Positions 43,716-52,243 of a stretch of 59,593 nt of DNA are shown here, piece by piece (position 1 is the stretch's first letter; the number at the start of each line of letters is the position of its first letter). Under the pieces are notes generated by a model. That model was not told the DNA's origin and searched no databases. It saw nothing but the letters and a program-made list of their open reading frames with translations. A program made the translations under genes and the position numbers. The stretch spans positions 1 through 59,593 of the forward strand of contig DATKRK010000375.1 of assembly GCA_035532215.1 (NCBI GenBank), read 5' to 3'. The stretch comes from JAICIG01 sp035532215 (lineage in GTDB: Bacteria; Planctomycetota; Planctomycetia; Pirellulales; JAICIG01).

Positions 43716-43736
43716 GGCAGGAATGCCTGCCCTACT
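43711..43736. terminator. Hairpin shared by two convergent genes
   Basis: AGTAGGGCAGG (43711-43721) and CCTGCCCTACT (43726-43736) pair perfectly over 11 bp with the loop AATG. The TAG stop of the plus-strand gene (43713-43715) and the TAG stop of the minus-strand gene (43734-43732) are both within the stem. It is probably a bidirectional terminator, and its GTAG ends recall the REP form. Confidence 0.65.
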
Positions 43737-44154
43737 GACTCGCGTCTTCGACGATTTCGAACGAGGCGACGATCTCTGGCGGCACGCGGGCGGGCAGGCC
43801 GTTGGCGTAGTTCACGAAGGCCCAGTTCGTGGCGGCCGTGGCCAGCCGCTTGCCGTCGGCGCCGCGGAGAATGTCGTAGCGGCGGACGGAACTGGCCCGG
43901 CGGAAGCCGGCGACCCAAGTGCGAACGATCACTTCTTCGCCGAGAAACGCCGGCCGCTCGTAGGTGATCTGGTGCGAGCGGACGACCCAGCCCAGCCCCA
44001 GCTTCTGGTAACTCTCGGGCGGCCAGCCTTGCACCGCCGAATGCTCAAGCGCCGCGGCCTGCATCCAGGCTAAATAGGCCAGGTTGTTGACGTGCTCCAG
44101 CGCGTCGATCTCCTCGGCGACGATGGTATGGCGGTAGTCAAAGATGGCTGGCAT
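43732..44154 (-). CDS. Acyl-CoA thioesterase, hotdog fold (YbgC/4HBT type)
   Basis: 140 residues starting at MPAIFDYRHTI; the long open extension upstream overlaps tdh on the other strand and is rejected. The hotdog pattern is clear: EIDALEHVNNLAYLAWMQAA with the conserved HVNN, then QITYERPAFLGEEVIVRTWV and SVRRYDIL. Such enzymes hydrolyse acyl- or aryl-CoA thioesters in the cytoplasm. HVNN in place of the HVDAAGVVYF box with its catalytic Asp suggests the FatA/long-chain-like subgroup. The specificity is unknown. Confidence 0.87.
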   Translation of the reverse strand: MPAIFDYRHTIVAEEIDALEHVNNLAYLAWMQAAALEHSAVQGWPPESYQKLGLGWVVRSHQITYERPAFLGEEVIVRTWVAGFRRASSVRRYDILRGADGKRLATAATNWAFVNYANGLPARVPPEIVASFEIVEDASQ

Positions 44155-44373
44155 GCGGCATGTCTCTGCTCTTGCGTCGATTGTCTCCAGGCCGGGGAAA
44201 GCGGTCAACGGCGCTCGAAGTCGGAGGTCGGAACGTGAACGATGCAGTCTCGGAACGGCTCTGCTCCGCGCTCCCCACTCCGCGCTTCGGCACTTCTGGG
44301 CTCCTGTTCCCTCTCCTGCCCCCGTGTTACACTTCCCGAAAACGCTCCTCGAACCAGGAACAACCACGCCGCC

Positions 44374-45414
44374 ATGAAGACGATGCGAGCTTTGGTGAAG
44401 AAGCATGCCAAGCCGGGCTTGTGGCTGGATGAGGCGCCGATCCCGGCGATCGGCATCAACGACGTGCTCATCAAGGTGCTGCGGACGGGCATCTGCGGCA
44501 CCGACGTGCATATCTATAACTGGGACGCTTGGGCCCAGAAGACGATCCCCGTGCCGATGACCGTGGGCCACGAATTCGTCGGCCAGATCGTCGAGGTCGG
44601 ATCGAACGTCAAGGACTTTCATCCGGGCGAAATCGTCAGCGGCGAAGGGCACGTGGTTTGCGGCCATTGCCGCAACTGTCTCGCCGGAAGGCGGCACTTG
44701 TGCAAGGACACCAAGGGCGTGGGCGTGAACCGGCCCGGCGCCTTCGCCGATTACCTGGCGCTGCCGATGACGAACGTCTGGGTTCACGATCCGGCGATTC
44801 CCCGCGACGTGCAGTCGATCTTCGACCCGTTCGGCAACGCCGTACACACGGCGCTGTCGTTCAACGTGCTCGGCGAAGACGTGCTGATCGCCGGCGCGGG
44901 GCCGATCGGCATCATGGCCGCCGCTGTCGTGCGGCACGCGGGCGCCCGGCACGTGGTGATCACCGACGTCAACCCGTACCGCCTCGAACTGGCCAAGAAG
45001 ATGGGCGTGACGCTGGCGCTCGACGTGCGCGAGCACACTCTGGCCGACGCCCAGAAGCGGCTGGGCATGAAGGAAGGCTTTGACGTCGGGCTGGAAATGT
45101 CGGGCAACGAGAAGGCTTTCCGCGAGATGCTGGCCAATATGTGCCACGGCGGCAAGATCGCCATGCTCGGCATCCCGGAGAAGGAAATCGCCATCGACTG
45201 GACTACGGTCGTGTTCAACATGCTCACCATTCACGGCATCTACGGGCGAGAGATGTACGAGACCTGGTATAAAATGACCGTGATGCTGCAGTCGGGGCTC
45301 GATATTTCGCCCGTCATCACGCACCGCTTCGCCGCCGAAGATTTCGAAAAAGGTTTCGAAGCAATGCGGTCCGGCCAATCGGGTAAAGTGATTCTGACTT
45401 GGAATGAAGGGTGA
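44374..45414 (+). CDS. tdh: L-threonine 3-dehydrogenase
   Basis: 346 residues, the family size. It oxidises L-threonine to 2-amino-3-oxobutanoate with NAD+. The catalytic zinc site is shown by RTGICGTDVHIYNWD and TVGHEF, the structural zinc site by GHVVCGHCRNCLAGRRHLC (four Cys), and the Rossmann motif by VLIAGAGPIGIMAA. EGYDVGLEMSGN-like sequence is present as FDVGLEMSGN. kbl follows with overlapping stop and start region, so both enzymes of the threonine-to-glycine route are co-expressed. Confidence 0.96.
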   Translation: MKTMRALVKKHAKPGLWLDEAPIPAIGINDVLIKVLRTGICGTDVHIYNWDAWAQKTIPVPMTVGHEFVGQIVEVGSNVKDFHPGEIVSGEGHVVCGHCRNCLAGRRHLCKDTKGVGVNRPGAFADYLALPMTNVWVHDPAIPRDVQSIFDPFGNAVHTALSFNVLGEDVLIAGAGPIGIMAAAVVRHAGARHVVITDVNPYRLELAKKMGVTLALDVREHTLADAQKRLGMKEGFDVGLEMSGNEKAFREMLANMCHGGKIAMLGIPEKEIAIDWTTVVFNMLTIHGIYGREMYETWYKMTVMLQSGLDISPVITHRFAAEDFEKGFEAMRSGQSGKVILTWNEG

Positions 45415-45419
45415 CCGCC

Positions 45420-46604
45420 ATGTTCCGCTCCATGCAATCCCATCTGGCCAAGCAGCTCGACGAAATTCGCGCGGCGGGCCTGTTCAAGTCCGAACGCGTG
45501 ATCACCTCGCCGCAGCAGGCGCATATCGGCGTACTCGACCGGCCGAGCGTGCTGAATATGTGCGCGAACAATTACCTGGGCCTGGCCGACCATCCGGAAA
45601 TCGTGGCCGCGGCTCACCGGGCGCTCGACCAGTGGGGTTACGGCCTGGCCAGCGTGCGATTCATCTGCGGCACCCAGCAGCCGCACAAGGACCTGGAACA
45701 GAAGCTGTCGGAGTTCCTGGGCACGGAAGACACGATCCTGTATTCCTCCTGCTTCGACGCTAACGGCGGGCTGTTCGAAACGCTGCTGGGCGCCGAGGAC
45801 GCGATCATCTCCGACGAGTTGAACCACGCTTCGATCATCGACGGCGTGCGGCTCTCGAAAAGCCAGCGGTTTCGCTACCGCAACAACGACATGGCCGACC
45901 TGGAGGCGAAGCTCGTCGAGGCCAAGTCGGCGCGGTTCCGCATGATCGCCACCGACGGCGTGTTTTCGATGGACGGCACGATCGCCAACTTGCCGGCGAT
46001 TTGCGAACTGGCCGAAAAGCACGACGCGCTGGTGATGGTCGACGATTCGCACGCCGTCGGCTTCATGGGCCGGCAAGGTCGCGGCACGCACGAACACCAC
46101 GACGTGATGGGTCGCATCGATATTCTGACCGGCACGCTCGGCAAAGCCCTCGGTGGCGCCAGCGGGGGGTATGCCAGCGGCCGGCGCGAGATCGTCGCCA
46201 TGCTGCGGCAGCGCTCGCGGCCGTATTTGTTTTCCAATTCCGTGGCGCCGATGATCGTGGCGACCTCGCTCCAGGTGCTCGAAATGCTCGGCCAATCGAC
46301 CGAGTTGCGCGACCGTTTGCACGACAACACGCGGCATTTTCGCGAGCGGCTAACCGCTCGAGATTTCAATATCGTGCCAGGCGAGCACCCGATCACCCCG
46401 ATCATGCTGGGCGATGCCGTGCTGGCCGGCCGGATGGCCGAGCGGATGCTGGAAAAAGGCGTTTATGTGATTGGCTTCTCCTACCCGGTCGTGCCGCAAG
46501 GTAAAGCTCGGATTCGGGTGCAGGTTTCGGCGGCCCACACGCGAGAAGACCTCGACTTCGCGATCGAGGCGTTTAGCGCGGTTAAGGCGGAGTTGGGGAT
46601 TTAG
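45420..46604 (+). CDS. kbl: Glycine C-acetyltransferase (2-amino-3-ketobutyrate CoA ligase)
   Basis: 394 residues from ATG 45420; a GTG at 45411 overlapping the tdh stop is also possible. It cleaves 2-amino-3-oxobutanoate with CoA to glycine and acetyl-CoA using PLP. The sequence follows E. coli Kbl closely: NMCANNYLGLADHP, ASVRFICGTQ, YSSCFDANGGLFETLLGAED, DDSHAVGF, and TGTLGKALGGASGGY with the PLP lysine. The product of tdh is unstable, so coupling of the two genes makes sense. Confidence 0.96.
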   Translation: MFRSMQSHLAKQLDEIRAAGLFKSERVITSPQQAHIGVLDRPSVLNMCANNYLGLADHPEIVAAAHRALDQWGYGLASVRFICGTQQPHKDLEQKLSEFLGTEDTILYSSCFDANGGLFETLLGAEDAIISDELNHASIIDGVRLSKSQRFRYRNNDMADLEAKLVEAKSARFRMIATDGVFSMDGTIANLPAICELAEKHDALVMVDDSHAVGFMGRQGRGTHEHHDVMGRIDILTGTLGKALGGASGGYASGRREIVAMLRQRSRPYLFSNSVAPMIVATSLQVLEMLGQSTELRDRLHDNTRHFRERLTARDFNIVPGEHPITPIMLGDAVLAGRMAERMLEKGVYVIGFSYPVVPQGKARIRVQVSAAHTREDLDFAIEAFSAVKAELGI

Positions 46605-46945
46605 GAGATTTAAGTCTCCAGTTCCCAAGAGCGCTCGGCGCGGTTGGCCATCTTGGGCGTCGGTTTCGCTCCGCCATCCAGTTTGGCCATCTTGGGCGGG
46701 CGGTCTGGGGAACCACGGATGGCACGGCGCGGCCTTCGGCCGCAACCAATTGAGCCACGGATGAAACACGGATGGATCACGGATGAAATACAGAGTCGGA
46801 AAACCATGTCCGATCCGTGTTCGATCGGTGTTTCATCCGTGGCTCGCCCGCCAGAGGCGCCGTATGAATCGTCGCTGCAATCCGGCTTGGAGCGTGATGG
46901 TCCGGCCTTGACGCGGCGGGGGGGATCTTCTACCGTCTCGCAGCC
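46605..46945. other. Intergenic region with repeats
   Basis: About 340 bp. TTGGCCATCTTGGGCG occurs twice as a direct repeat (46644-46659 and 46683-46698), followed by the family I inverted repeat. No gene is seen. Confidence 0.6.
46752..46845. repeat. Inverted-repeat element family I
   Basis: Arms 46752-46784 (starts GAGCCACGGATGAAACACGG) and 46813-46845 (ends TTTCATCCGTGGCTC) pair over 33 bp with few mismatches. The word CACGGAT is repeated within each arm. Confidence 0.85.
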
Positions 46946-48124
46946 ATGTCGCGATCGTCTTGCGGTTTCTTGGGCGTTCTTCTCACCGCCACGGCCTTTA
47001 CCGCCGCGGGCTACGCCGATCCTCCGCTGCAACTGGCGCCGCAAAAGGGAGTGCTATTGTTGCGCAGCGGGCAAGTGCTCGCCGGCACGATCGCGCCTGC
47101 AGGCGACCACTATCTCGTCTCGCTCGAACACGGCGAGATCCGCGTCCAAAGCGGCAAGGTCGACAAGCTGTGCAAAAATCTGCGAGAAGCCTACGAACAC
47201 AAAAGAACGCGAGTCGAATTGGGCAAGGCGGCCGAACACGTCGCCTTGGCCGATTGGTGCTTGCAGAACGGCCTGTTCGAACTGGCCGACAGGGAACTCA
47301 GCTACGCCCTGGCGGCCGACGTGAATTATCCCCGAATCCGATTGGTGGAACGACGCTTGCAAATGGCCCGGCGCGGCGCCGAACCGGCGGCGCCCCATGC
47401 GAGGCCCGTCGAGAAGGGTCCGACCAACGAAGAGCTTGACCGCATGGTGCGAGGCATGTCCGGCGCCGCCGTCGAACAATTCACCAGCACCATCCAACCG
47501 CTGTTGGTGAATACCTGCACGACGGCGGGCTGCCACCTGCCGCATTCCGACACGAAGTTGCAACTGTTGCGCATTCCCCCCAATTCTCCGCCGAGCCGGC
47601 GGACGACGCAGCGCAACTTGTTCTCCGTCTGGCGACAAATCGATTCAGGCAATCCGACGGCCAGTCCTCTGCTGACCGTGCCTTTGCAACAGCACGGCAA
47701 CGCCAAGGCGGCGATGTTCAGCGATCACGAGGCCGAGCAATATCGGCTGTTGGCCGCTTGGGTGGGCGAGCTCGCCCGGGCGCCCAAGCCAACGCAGCCG
47801 GCGAGCGTGGATAAACCGGCTTCGACGCTGCTGCAAACCATGCCGCCCCCCGGGACCGGACGCACTTTGGAGCCCGGCGCAGCCGCCGCGCGAGACGAGG
47901 GCTCACAAAGCGTCAAACCGCAACAGCCCTCGTCGGAGATCGACCTGGTCTCGTTTGATAAAACGCCCGAGACCAACGCCCAAACGCCCGGCGGCCAACC
48001 AGCGTCGCCGACCAAGCCGAAAAAAACCGGCGAAATCAAGCCGTTCGAACCCGACTACGTTCCTGTCGATCCGTTCGACCCCGAGATCTTCAATCGGCGG
48101 TATCACCCGCGCGGCGGCGAGTAG
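46946..48124 (+). CDS. Secreted protein with a CX4CH motif, unknown
   Basis: 392 residues with a signal peptide (FLGVLLTATAFTAAGYA). Next comes a small beta-rich part (KGVLLLRSGQVLAGTIAPAG), a helical part (ALADWCLQNGLFELADREL), and at about residue 190 the segment QPLLVNTCTTAGCHLPHSD, with a CX4CH motif instead of the CXXCH haem-binding motif. The C-terminal 120 residues are rich in Pro, Thr and Lys and ungapped by hydrophobic segments. Similar C..GCH segments are common in planctomycete secreted proteins; haem binding here is unproven. The TAG stop is part of the GTAG of the REP cluster that follows. Confidence 0.8.
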   Translation: MSRSSCGFLGVLLTATAFTAAGYADPPLQLAPQKGVLLLRSGQVLAGTIAPAGDHYLVSLEHGEIRVQSGKVDKLCKNLREAYEHKRTRVELGKAAEHVALADWCLQNGLFELADRELSYALAADVNYPRIRLVERRLQMARRGAEPAAPHARPVEKGPTNEELDRMVRGMSGAAVEQFTSTIQPLLVNTCTTAGCHLPHSDTKLQLLRIPPNSPPSRRTTQRNLFSVWRQIDSGNPTASPLLTVPLQQHGNAKAAMFSDHEAEQYRLLAAWVGELARAPKPTQPASVDKPASTLLQTMPPPGTGRTLEPGAAAARDEGSQSVKPQQPSSEIDLVSFDKTPETNAQTPGGQPASPTKPKKTGEIKPFEPDYVPVDPFDPEIFNRRYHPRGGE

Positions 48125-48265
48125 ACGCGGCATCTTGCCGCGTTCGCAAAGTAGACGCGGCAGCTTGCCGCGTTAGGCGTGGCAAGGCGCCGCGCCTGCG
48201 GCGGTTTCGGAATGCGGCAAGCTGCCGCATCAACAGCCAGAAATGCGGCAAGCTGCCGCATCTAC
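48121..48265. repeat. REP cluster family F (four units, BIME-like)
   Basis: Two direct units GTAGACGCGGC...GCCGCG at 48121-48142 and 48151-48172, then two inverted units around 48212-48230 and 48244-48265, the last ending GCCGCATCTAC. Each unit is GTAG plus a hairpin GCGGCA/TGCCGC. The cluster lies between convergent genes and may also end transcription from both sides. Confidence 0.85.
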
Positions 48266-48269
48266 TGCG

Positions 48270-49211
48270 TTACGCCAGGTCGCGGTCTTCGAACAGCAGC
48301 AACGCGAGCAGCATGGCGATCGTGCCGTAGAGCAGCGTGTAGCCGCATGCCGCGCCGAGATAACTCAGCGGGATGATCCGGTCGGAGGCGATGGCGGCGT
48401 CGCTCTTGAAGGCGTCGAGCATCGGCAGCACGGTGGCCAGCAAGCGGCCGACGAACGTCACCAGCTTGAACTGCCCGATCGACGATTGCACGATCAACGG
48501 CGTCAAGTGGCCCAGCACGTAGATGGCGAAACACGTCATCAGGTTGGGCAACATCGGCCAGCGGGTCGAGATCGCAATCGAAATCGACGCCAGCACCGTC
48601 GTTTCCAGAAACGCCAGCATCAGCGGCGCCAGGGTCAGCAGAATTTCAAATCGCAACTGCTCCGACGTCGGCGCGGGATTGGACGTCTCTCTCGCGTCGT
48701 AAATGACCTTGAAATCGATCGTTTCCAGAAACAGCGTGCTGAGCAGCACGAACATCACGAAGGCGGGAATCAGCACGCCCAGGAACTTGCCGAACACGAA
48801 CTGGCGGCGACCGATCGGCTTGGAGAGCAGCGTGAGCGCCGTGCGGCCTTCGAGTTCGTCAGCGATCGAAACGCTGGCGATCCACACGGCCAGCCCGATC
48901 GACAGCAGCATGATCAAGGTCAGCCCCGAATCCTTGAGCATTTTGATGTCTTCGCCGAACGTGTTGTAAGGGATCACCGTGAACAACAGCAGCAGCGCGG
49001 CGCCCAGCGACAATTCGACCCAGAACAACGGTTGGGCGAAGGCTTCCTTGGCGGTGGTGCGGGCGATCGCCGCCACCTTCGGAAACGCAAAGCCGAGCGC
49101 CAGATAGGCCGCGGCCAGACACAGCAGCGCCATCGCGCCGATGACCAGAATATCGATGCTCGGCGGCAACCAATTCCAGACCGAGGAAACCGCATTCGCC
49201 AAAAAACCCAT
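48270..49211 (-). CDS. ABC-2-type transporter permease
   Basis: 313 residues with six or seven membrane segments. The ABC-2 pattern is seen in TTAKEAFAQPLFWVELSLGA at the start, DELEGRTALTLLSKPIGRRQ with FVFGKFLGVL (the conserved coupling region), and hydrophobic helices to the C-terminus ending LLLFEDRDLA. Such permeases, often NosY-like, export drugs, polysaccharides or lipids with an ATPase partner. No ATPase gene is adjacent on either side, which is unusual; the partner must lie elsewhere. Confidence 0.85.
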   Translation of the reverse strand: MGFLANAVSSVWNWLPPSIDILVIGAMALLCLAAAYLALGFAFPKVAAIARTTAKEAFAQPLFWVELSLGAALLLLFTVIPYNTFGEDIKMLKDSGLTLIMLLSIGLAVWIASVSIADELEGRTALTLLSKPIGRRQFVFGKFLGVLIPAFVMFVLLSTLFLETIDFKVIYDARETSNPAPTSEQLRFEILLTLAPLMLAFLETTVLASISIAISTRWPMLPNLMTCFAIYVLGHLTPLIVQSSIGQFKLVTFVGRLLATVLPMLDAFKSDAAIASDRIIPLSYLGAACGYTLLYGTIAMLLALLLFEDRDLA

Positions 49212-49303
49212 GAGGCCGACTCGCTATGATGACAGGAAAACTTCGGAAAATGACGCAGTAGGATTCGTTCGGACGAGAAAGGCGAACTTCCGCCCCCGTC
49301 CTT

Positions 49304-49603
49304 TTAGTATTTGATTCGAAACCCGACGAATTCTCCGGTCGCCTCGGCGGCTCGGCTTCGCACGTCGGCAATGTACCTTTCGAGTTCCGCGCCCACGGCG
49401 GCGAGAAACCGCTCCAGTTCGTCCGTTTCGCCCTCGGCCACCAGTCGTACGCAACCATCGGGCAGGTTTTGCACGTAACCAGCGACCTCGAAGCGGCCGG
49501 CGATTTCGCGCGCCGTGTAGCGAAAGCCGACCCCCTGCACTCGGCCGCCGTAGAGCAAATCGCGCCGCTCTCGCGGGCGTCCGCCCTCTGCTCCAGTCGC
49601 CAC
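49304..49603 (-). CDS. acyP: Acylphosphatase
   Basis: 99 residues from a GTG start with GGGAGGG upstream. The acylphosphatase signature is present: GGRVQGVGFRYTAREIA with the phosphate-binding loop and catalytic Arg, GYVQNLPDGCVRLVAEG with the catalytic Asn, and a final FVGFRIKY. It hydrolyses acyl phosphates such as acetyl phosphate in the cytoplasm. It is slightly longer than usual owing to an N-terminal tail (ATGAEGGRPRERRD). Confidence 0.92.
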   Translation of the reverse strand: MATGAEGGRPRERRDLLYGGRVQGVGFRYTAREIAGRFEVAGYVQNLPDGCVRLVAEGETDELERFLAAVGAELERYIADVRSRAAEATGEFVGFRIKY

Positions 49604-49711
49604 GAAGCGCCCTCCCTGCCGAAAGACAATCTTGGCTAGCTGCCCTACGGCGCCGAACTACAAAGAGTTCAGTATAGCGCCGGGAATTGCCAATTTCCAG
49701 TTGCTCAACAC

Positions 49712-49996
49712 TCAATCGTAAATCACGTCGTCCAGACGCGAAACGCCCACGACTTCGCGCATGCTGACCCAAGTCCAACGCCGATTTGGGCTTATGCCGT
49801 GGCCCCGGCAGGCCAGGACGTACTTTTCGCGGGTCGTCTGCGTATCGCGAAGGTCGTGGATATCGGCGTCGGCCAGCACGAGGAACTCGCCTTGCCGTTC
49901 GACAAGCCGGCCCAGCACGACAAACGGGCTGCTCAAATCGAGCACCACCAACTCGCCGAAAAGTTGCTCGAAGACGGGCGTTTGGTTGGCTTCCAT
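49712..49996 (-). CDS. Small hypothetical protein
   Basis: 94 residues from ATG 49996 (MEANQTPVFEQLFG); a TTG twelve codons upstream is a weaker start. I do not recognise a domain. The core LVVLDLSSPFVVLGRLVERQ, then GEFLVLADADIHDL, alternates hydrophobic and polar residues like a small beta barrel, and the C-terminal half has WVSMREVVGVSRLDDV. The reverse strand has open frames too, but the residue pattern here is protein-like. There is no signal or membrane segment. Confidence 0.6.
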   Translation of the reverse strand: MEANQTPVFEQLFGELVVLDLSSPFVVLGRLVERQGEFLVLADADIHDLRDTQTTREKYVLACRGHGISPNRRWTWVSMREVVGVSRLDDVIYD

Positions 49997-50055
49997 GTCT
50001 TGCAAAATAATCCGCCGTGCCGCGGGCGGCAACCAGAACAGCGACTCGGTGGCAT

Positions 50056-50179
50056 CCTAAAGTTGAGTTGGTCATCCACACTAACCCGATGCGCTAGCGA
50101 GGAAATGGCTCTACTACCTCTCTACCTTGCTGGCGCTTCGGGTTAGTGTCTCTTCGACCACTACCAACTTAACTTTAGG
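50056..50179. repeat. Inverted-repeat element family B, variant copy 4 (124 bp)
   Basis: The core CACTAACCCGATGCGCTAGC and its mirror CTGGCGCTTCGGGTTAGTG match the centre of the family B elements. The outer arms differ entirely: CCTAAAGTTGAGTTGGT and ACCAACTTAACTTTAGG (16 of 17 pair). Confidence 0.85.
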
Positions 50180-50193
50180 GCGCCATCAGCGGC

Positions 50194-51390
50194 TCAGGGC
50201 CCAATCGCCTGGGCGGCGATCGTGCCGATCCGGCCGGCGAGCCGATTCACGTTGCCCTTACCGTCGGGGTGGACGCGGTTGCTGAGAAAAATCACCGCCA
50301 GGCGCCGCTCCGGGTCGATCCAAAAGGCCGTGCCCGTGAAGCCGCCGTGCCCGATGGCTTGCGGCGAAAAGCCTTCGCCGCGATTCGACGAATAGCCGCT
50401 CTTCATATCCCAGCCCAAGCCGCGAAGCGCGCCGCCGGGCAAGGTCTGTGGAGATCGCATTGCGGCCACCGTTGCGGGGGCCAGCACTCGCACCCCCGCG
50501 TACTCTCCTTCGCCGAGCAGCATTTCGGCGTAGACGGCCAGGTCTTGGGCCGTGGAGAACAGCCCCGCATGGCCAGCCACGCCGCCCAGAGCATAGGCTC
50601 GCGGATCGTGAACCTCGCCTTGCATCCAGCGTTCTTCGCGGCGCTGGGTGGGCGCCGCGCGGTCGCGCAGCCCTTCGGCGGGCAAAAATCCGGTTTCGGC
50701 GAGCCCCAACGGTTCGAACAGGTTTTGGTGCGAAAAGGCGTTGACGTCTTGCCCCGAGACTCGCCGCACCAACTCGCCCAGCACCATGAACCCTACGTCG
50801 CTGTAGATGAACCGCTCGCCCGGCTTGGCCAGCGGGGTCAGGGCGAACAGCCGTTCGACGGCCTTCGCGGGGCCCTCGGCGAAATCGCCGATTGGATTGT
50901 CGGCGATCAGGCCCGACTGGTGCGTGAGCAGATGTCGGACGGTGATCTGGTCTTTGCCTTGCCCCGCGAATTCGGGCAGATGCCGGCTGGCCGGATCGTC
51001 GAGCTGAATTCTGCCGCGCTCGATGAGCAGCATCACGCTCGAGGCGGTGGCCAGCGGCTTGGTGAGCGAGGCCAGATCGAACACCGTGTCGACGGTCATC
51101 GGCTCGCGCTCGGGTTCCAGGCGCCGATCGCCAAACGCCCGCAAGTAAGCGATCTTGCCTTGCCGGGCGATCAACACGACGCAACCCGGCATCTGTTTGG
51201 CTGCCAGGGCGTCGTTGACCGCCGTTTCGATTTCCGCCAGCTTGGCCGCATCCATCCCAACCGCTTCGGGCGCGGCCTGCGGCAGCTTCGGCGGCGCGGC
51301 AAACGCCGCCGATCCGGTCGCCAAGCCAAGGGCGGCCAGCGCAAACGTGGCGCGGCGCATGACGCCGATGAAACCAGGGATATAGGACAT
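50194..51390 (-). CDS. Secreted serine hydrolase, class C beta-lactamase-like
   Basis: 398 residues from ATG 51390, AAGGAG upstream. A signal peptide (MRRATFALAALGLATGSAAFA) follows a short lead. The penicillin-binding/beta-lactamase fold motifs are in order: FDLASLTKPLATA with the nucleophile Ser and Lys (SxxK), FIYSDVGF (YSD in place of YxN), and IGHGGFTGT (HGG in place of KTG). These HGG-type enzymes are usually esterases or peptidases (LACTB or EstB type) rather than antibiotic-degrading lactamases. It acts outside the cytoplasm; the substrate is unknown. Confidence 0.88.
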   Translation of the reverse strand: MSYIPGFIGVMRRATFALAALGLATGSAAFAAPPKLPQAAPEAVGMDAAKLAEIETAVNDALAAKQMPGCVVLIARQGKIAYLRAFGDRRLEPEREPMTVDTVFDLASLTKPLATASSVMLLIERGRIQLDDPASRHLPEFAGQGKDQITVRHLLTHQSGLIADNPIGDFAEGPAKAVERLFALTPLAKPGERFIYSDVGFMVLGELVRRVSGQDVNAFSHQNLFEPLGLAETGFLPAEGLRDRAAPTQRREERWMQGEVHDPRAYALGGVAGHAGLFSTAQDLAVYAEMLLGEGEYAGVRVLAPATVAAMRSPQTLPGGALRGLGWDMKSGYSSNRGEGFSPQAIGHGGFTGTAFWIDPERRLAVIFLSNRVHPDGKGNVNRLAGRIGTIAAQAIGP

Positions 51391-51743
51391 TTCACGGTGC
51401 TCCTTGCGCGGCGGGGCGCGACGAGTTGGGCGTCCGTTTATCAAAGCGTCTGGACTTTTGCACAGTCTGCACGCTGGCGCCATTTTGATCGTTCGGCGAC
51501 CGAGGCGCCACCGCTCAAACCACTGTCGCCCCGCTAAAAGCTGCACGAATGGCATTCGGACCCGAACGGCCGCTTTCGGCACGGGAAGTGCATCCCCGCC
51601 CCTTTGTCATGGAGGGTGAAACGTGCTCGCGCCTTTGCGGCGCTGGTGCAACGGCTGGCGAATGCGATCCGCGAGTCCGCCTGCCCCGATTCGCGGATCC
51701 ATTCGCACAGACATTCCTCGATCGCATCTTGCGGGCGCCGCCC
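51391..51743. other. Intergenic region, no gene found
   Basis: About 350 bp between the divergent hydrolase and GlsB-like genes. Open frames in it are continuations of neighbouring reading frames; no repeat family was recognised. Confidence 0.5.
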
Positions 51744-52028
51744 ATGTCGATTACCGGTTTTCTGATCTTGCTGTTGATCGCTGCGATTTGCGGCAGCCTG
51801 GCCCAGGCGATCGTCGGGTATTCTCGCGGCGGGTGTCTGGTTTCGGCCGCGCTGGGGCTGATCGGCGCGTTGATCGGCAATTGGCTCGCGAGCGTGCTGG
51901 GTTTGCCCTATGGCTTGGAAGTGACGATCGACGGACAGGAATTCCCCGTACTGTGGTCGATTCTTGGCGCCTCGCTGTTCGTCGCCGTGCTGAGCCTGCT
52001 GACCTATCGCCGGCCGCCGGTGGCGTAG
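51744..52028 (+). CDS. GlsB/YeaQ/YmgE-family small membrane protein
   Basis: 94 residues from ATG 51744; the longer frame upstream lacks support. Three hydrophobic helices alternate with glycines: FLILLLIAAICGSLAQAIVG, a middle ALGLIGALIGNWLASVLG, and WSILGASLFVAVLSLLTY. That is the pattern of the transglycosylase-associated protein family, small stress-linked inner-membrane proteins of unclear function. Between helices 2 and 3 is a short polar loop (EVTIDGQEFPV). Confidence 0.85.
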   Translation: MSITGFLILLLIAAICGSLAQAIVGYSRGGCLVSAALGLIGALIGNWLASVLGLPYGLEVTIDGQEFPVLWSILGASLFVAVLSLLTYRRPPVA

Positions 52029-52078
52029 GGTCGCCTATAAACTGCACGCGGGCGCCGCCGAGACCTTCGGCGTCTCGT

Positions 52079-52134
52079 CGTGGGGCGGCCTTCCAGGCCG
52101 TCGATCGCAGACGCGTGAGGAAGGCCGCCCCACG
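52079..52134. repeat. Palindromic repeat family D, copy 2
   Basis: Perfect 16-bp arms CGTGGGGCGGCCTTCC (52079-52094) and GGAAGGCCGCCCCACG (52119-52134). It is in the same orientation as the copy at 53593-53666; together they flank one gene. Confidence 0.9.
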
Positions 52135-52243
52135 ACCGATGGATGTCTCATTCTCAATCTCGCACAGTAGAAATGCTGGACATCCGCCGCTGGCTGGGGC
52201 AAACTCAAGGCGGTTGCGATCCTCTGTTCTCGGAAGGCCGATC

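Noticed and set aside
50194..51390. Antibiotic-resistance beta-lactamase
   Set aside because: The fold matches, but YSD and HGG replace the YxN and KTG motifs, which points to an esterase or peptidase-like enzyme.
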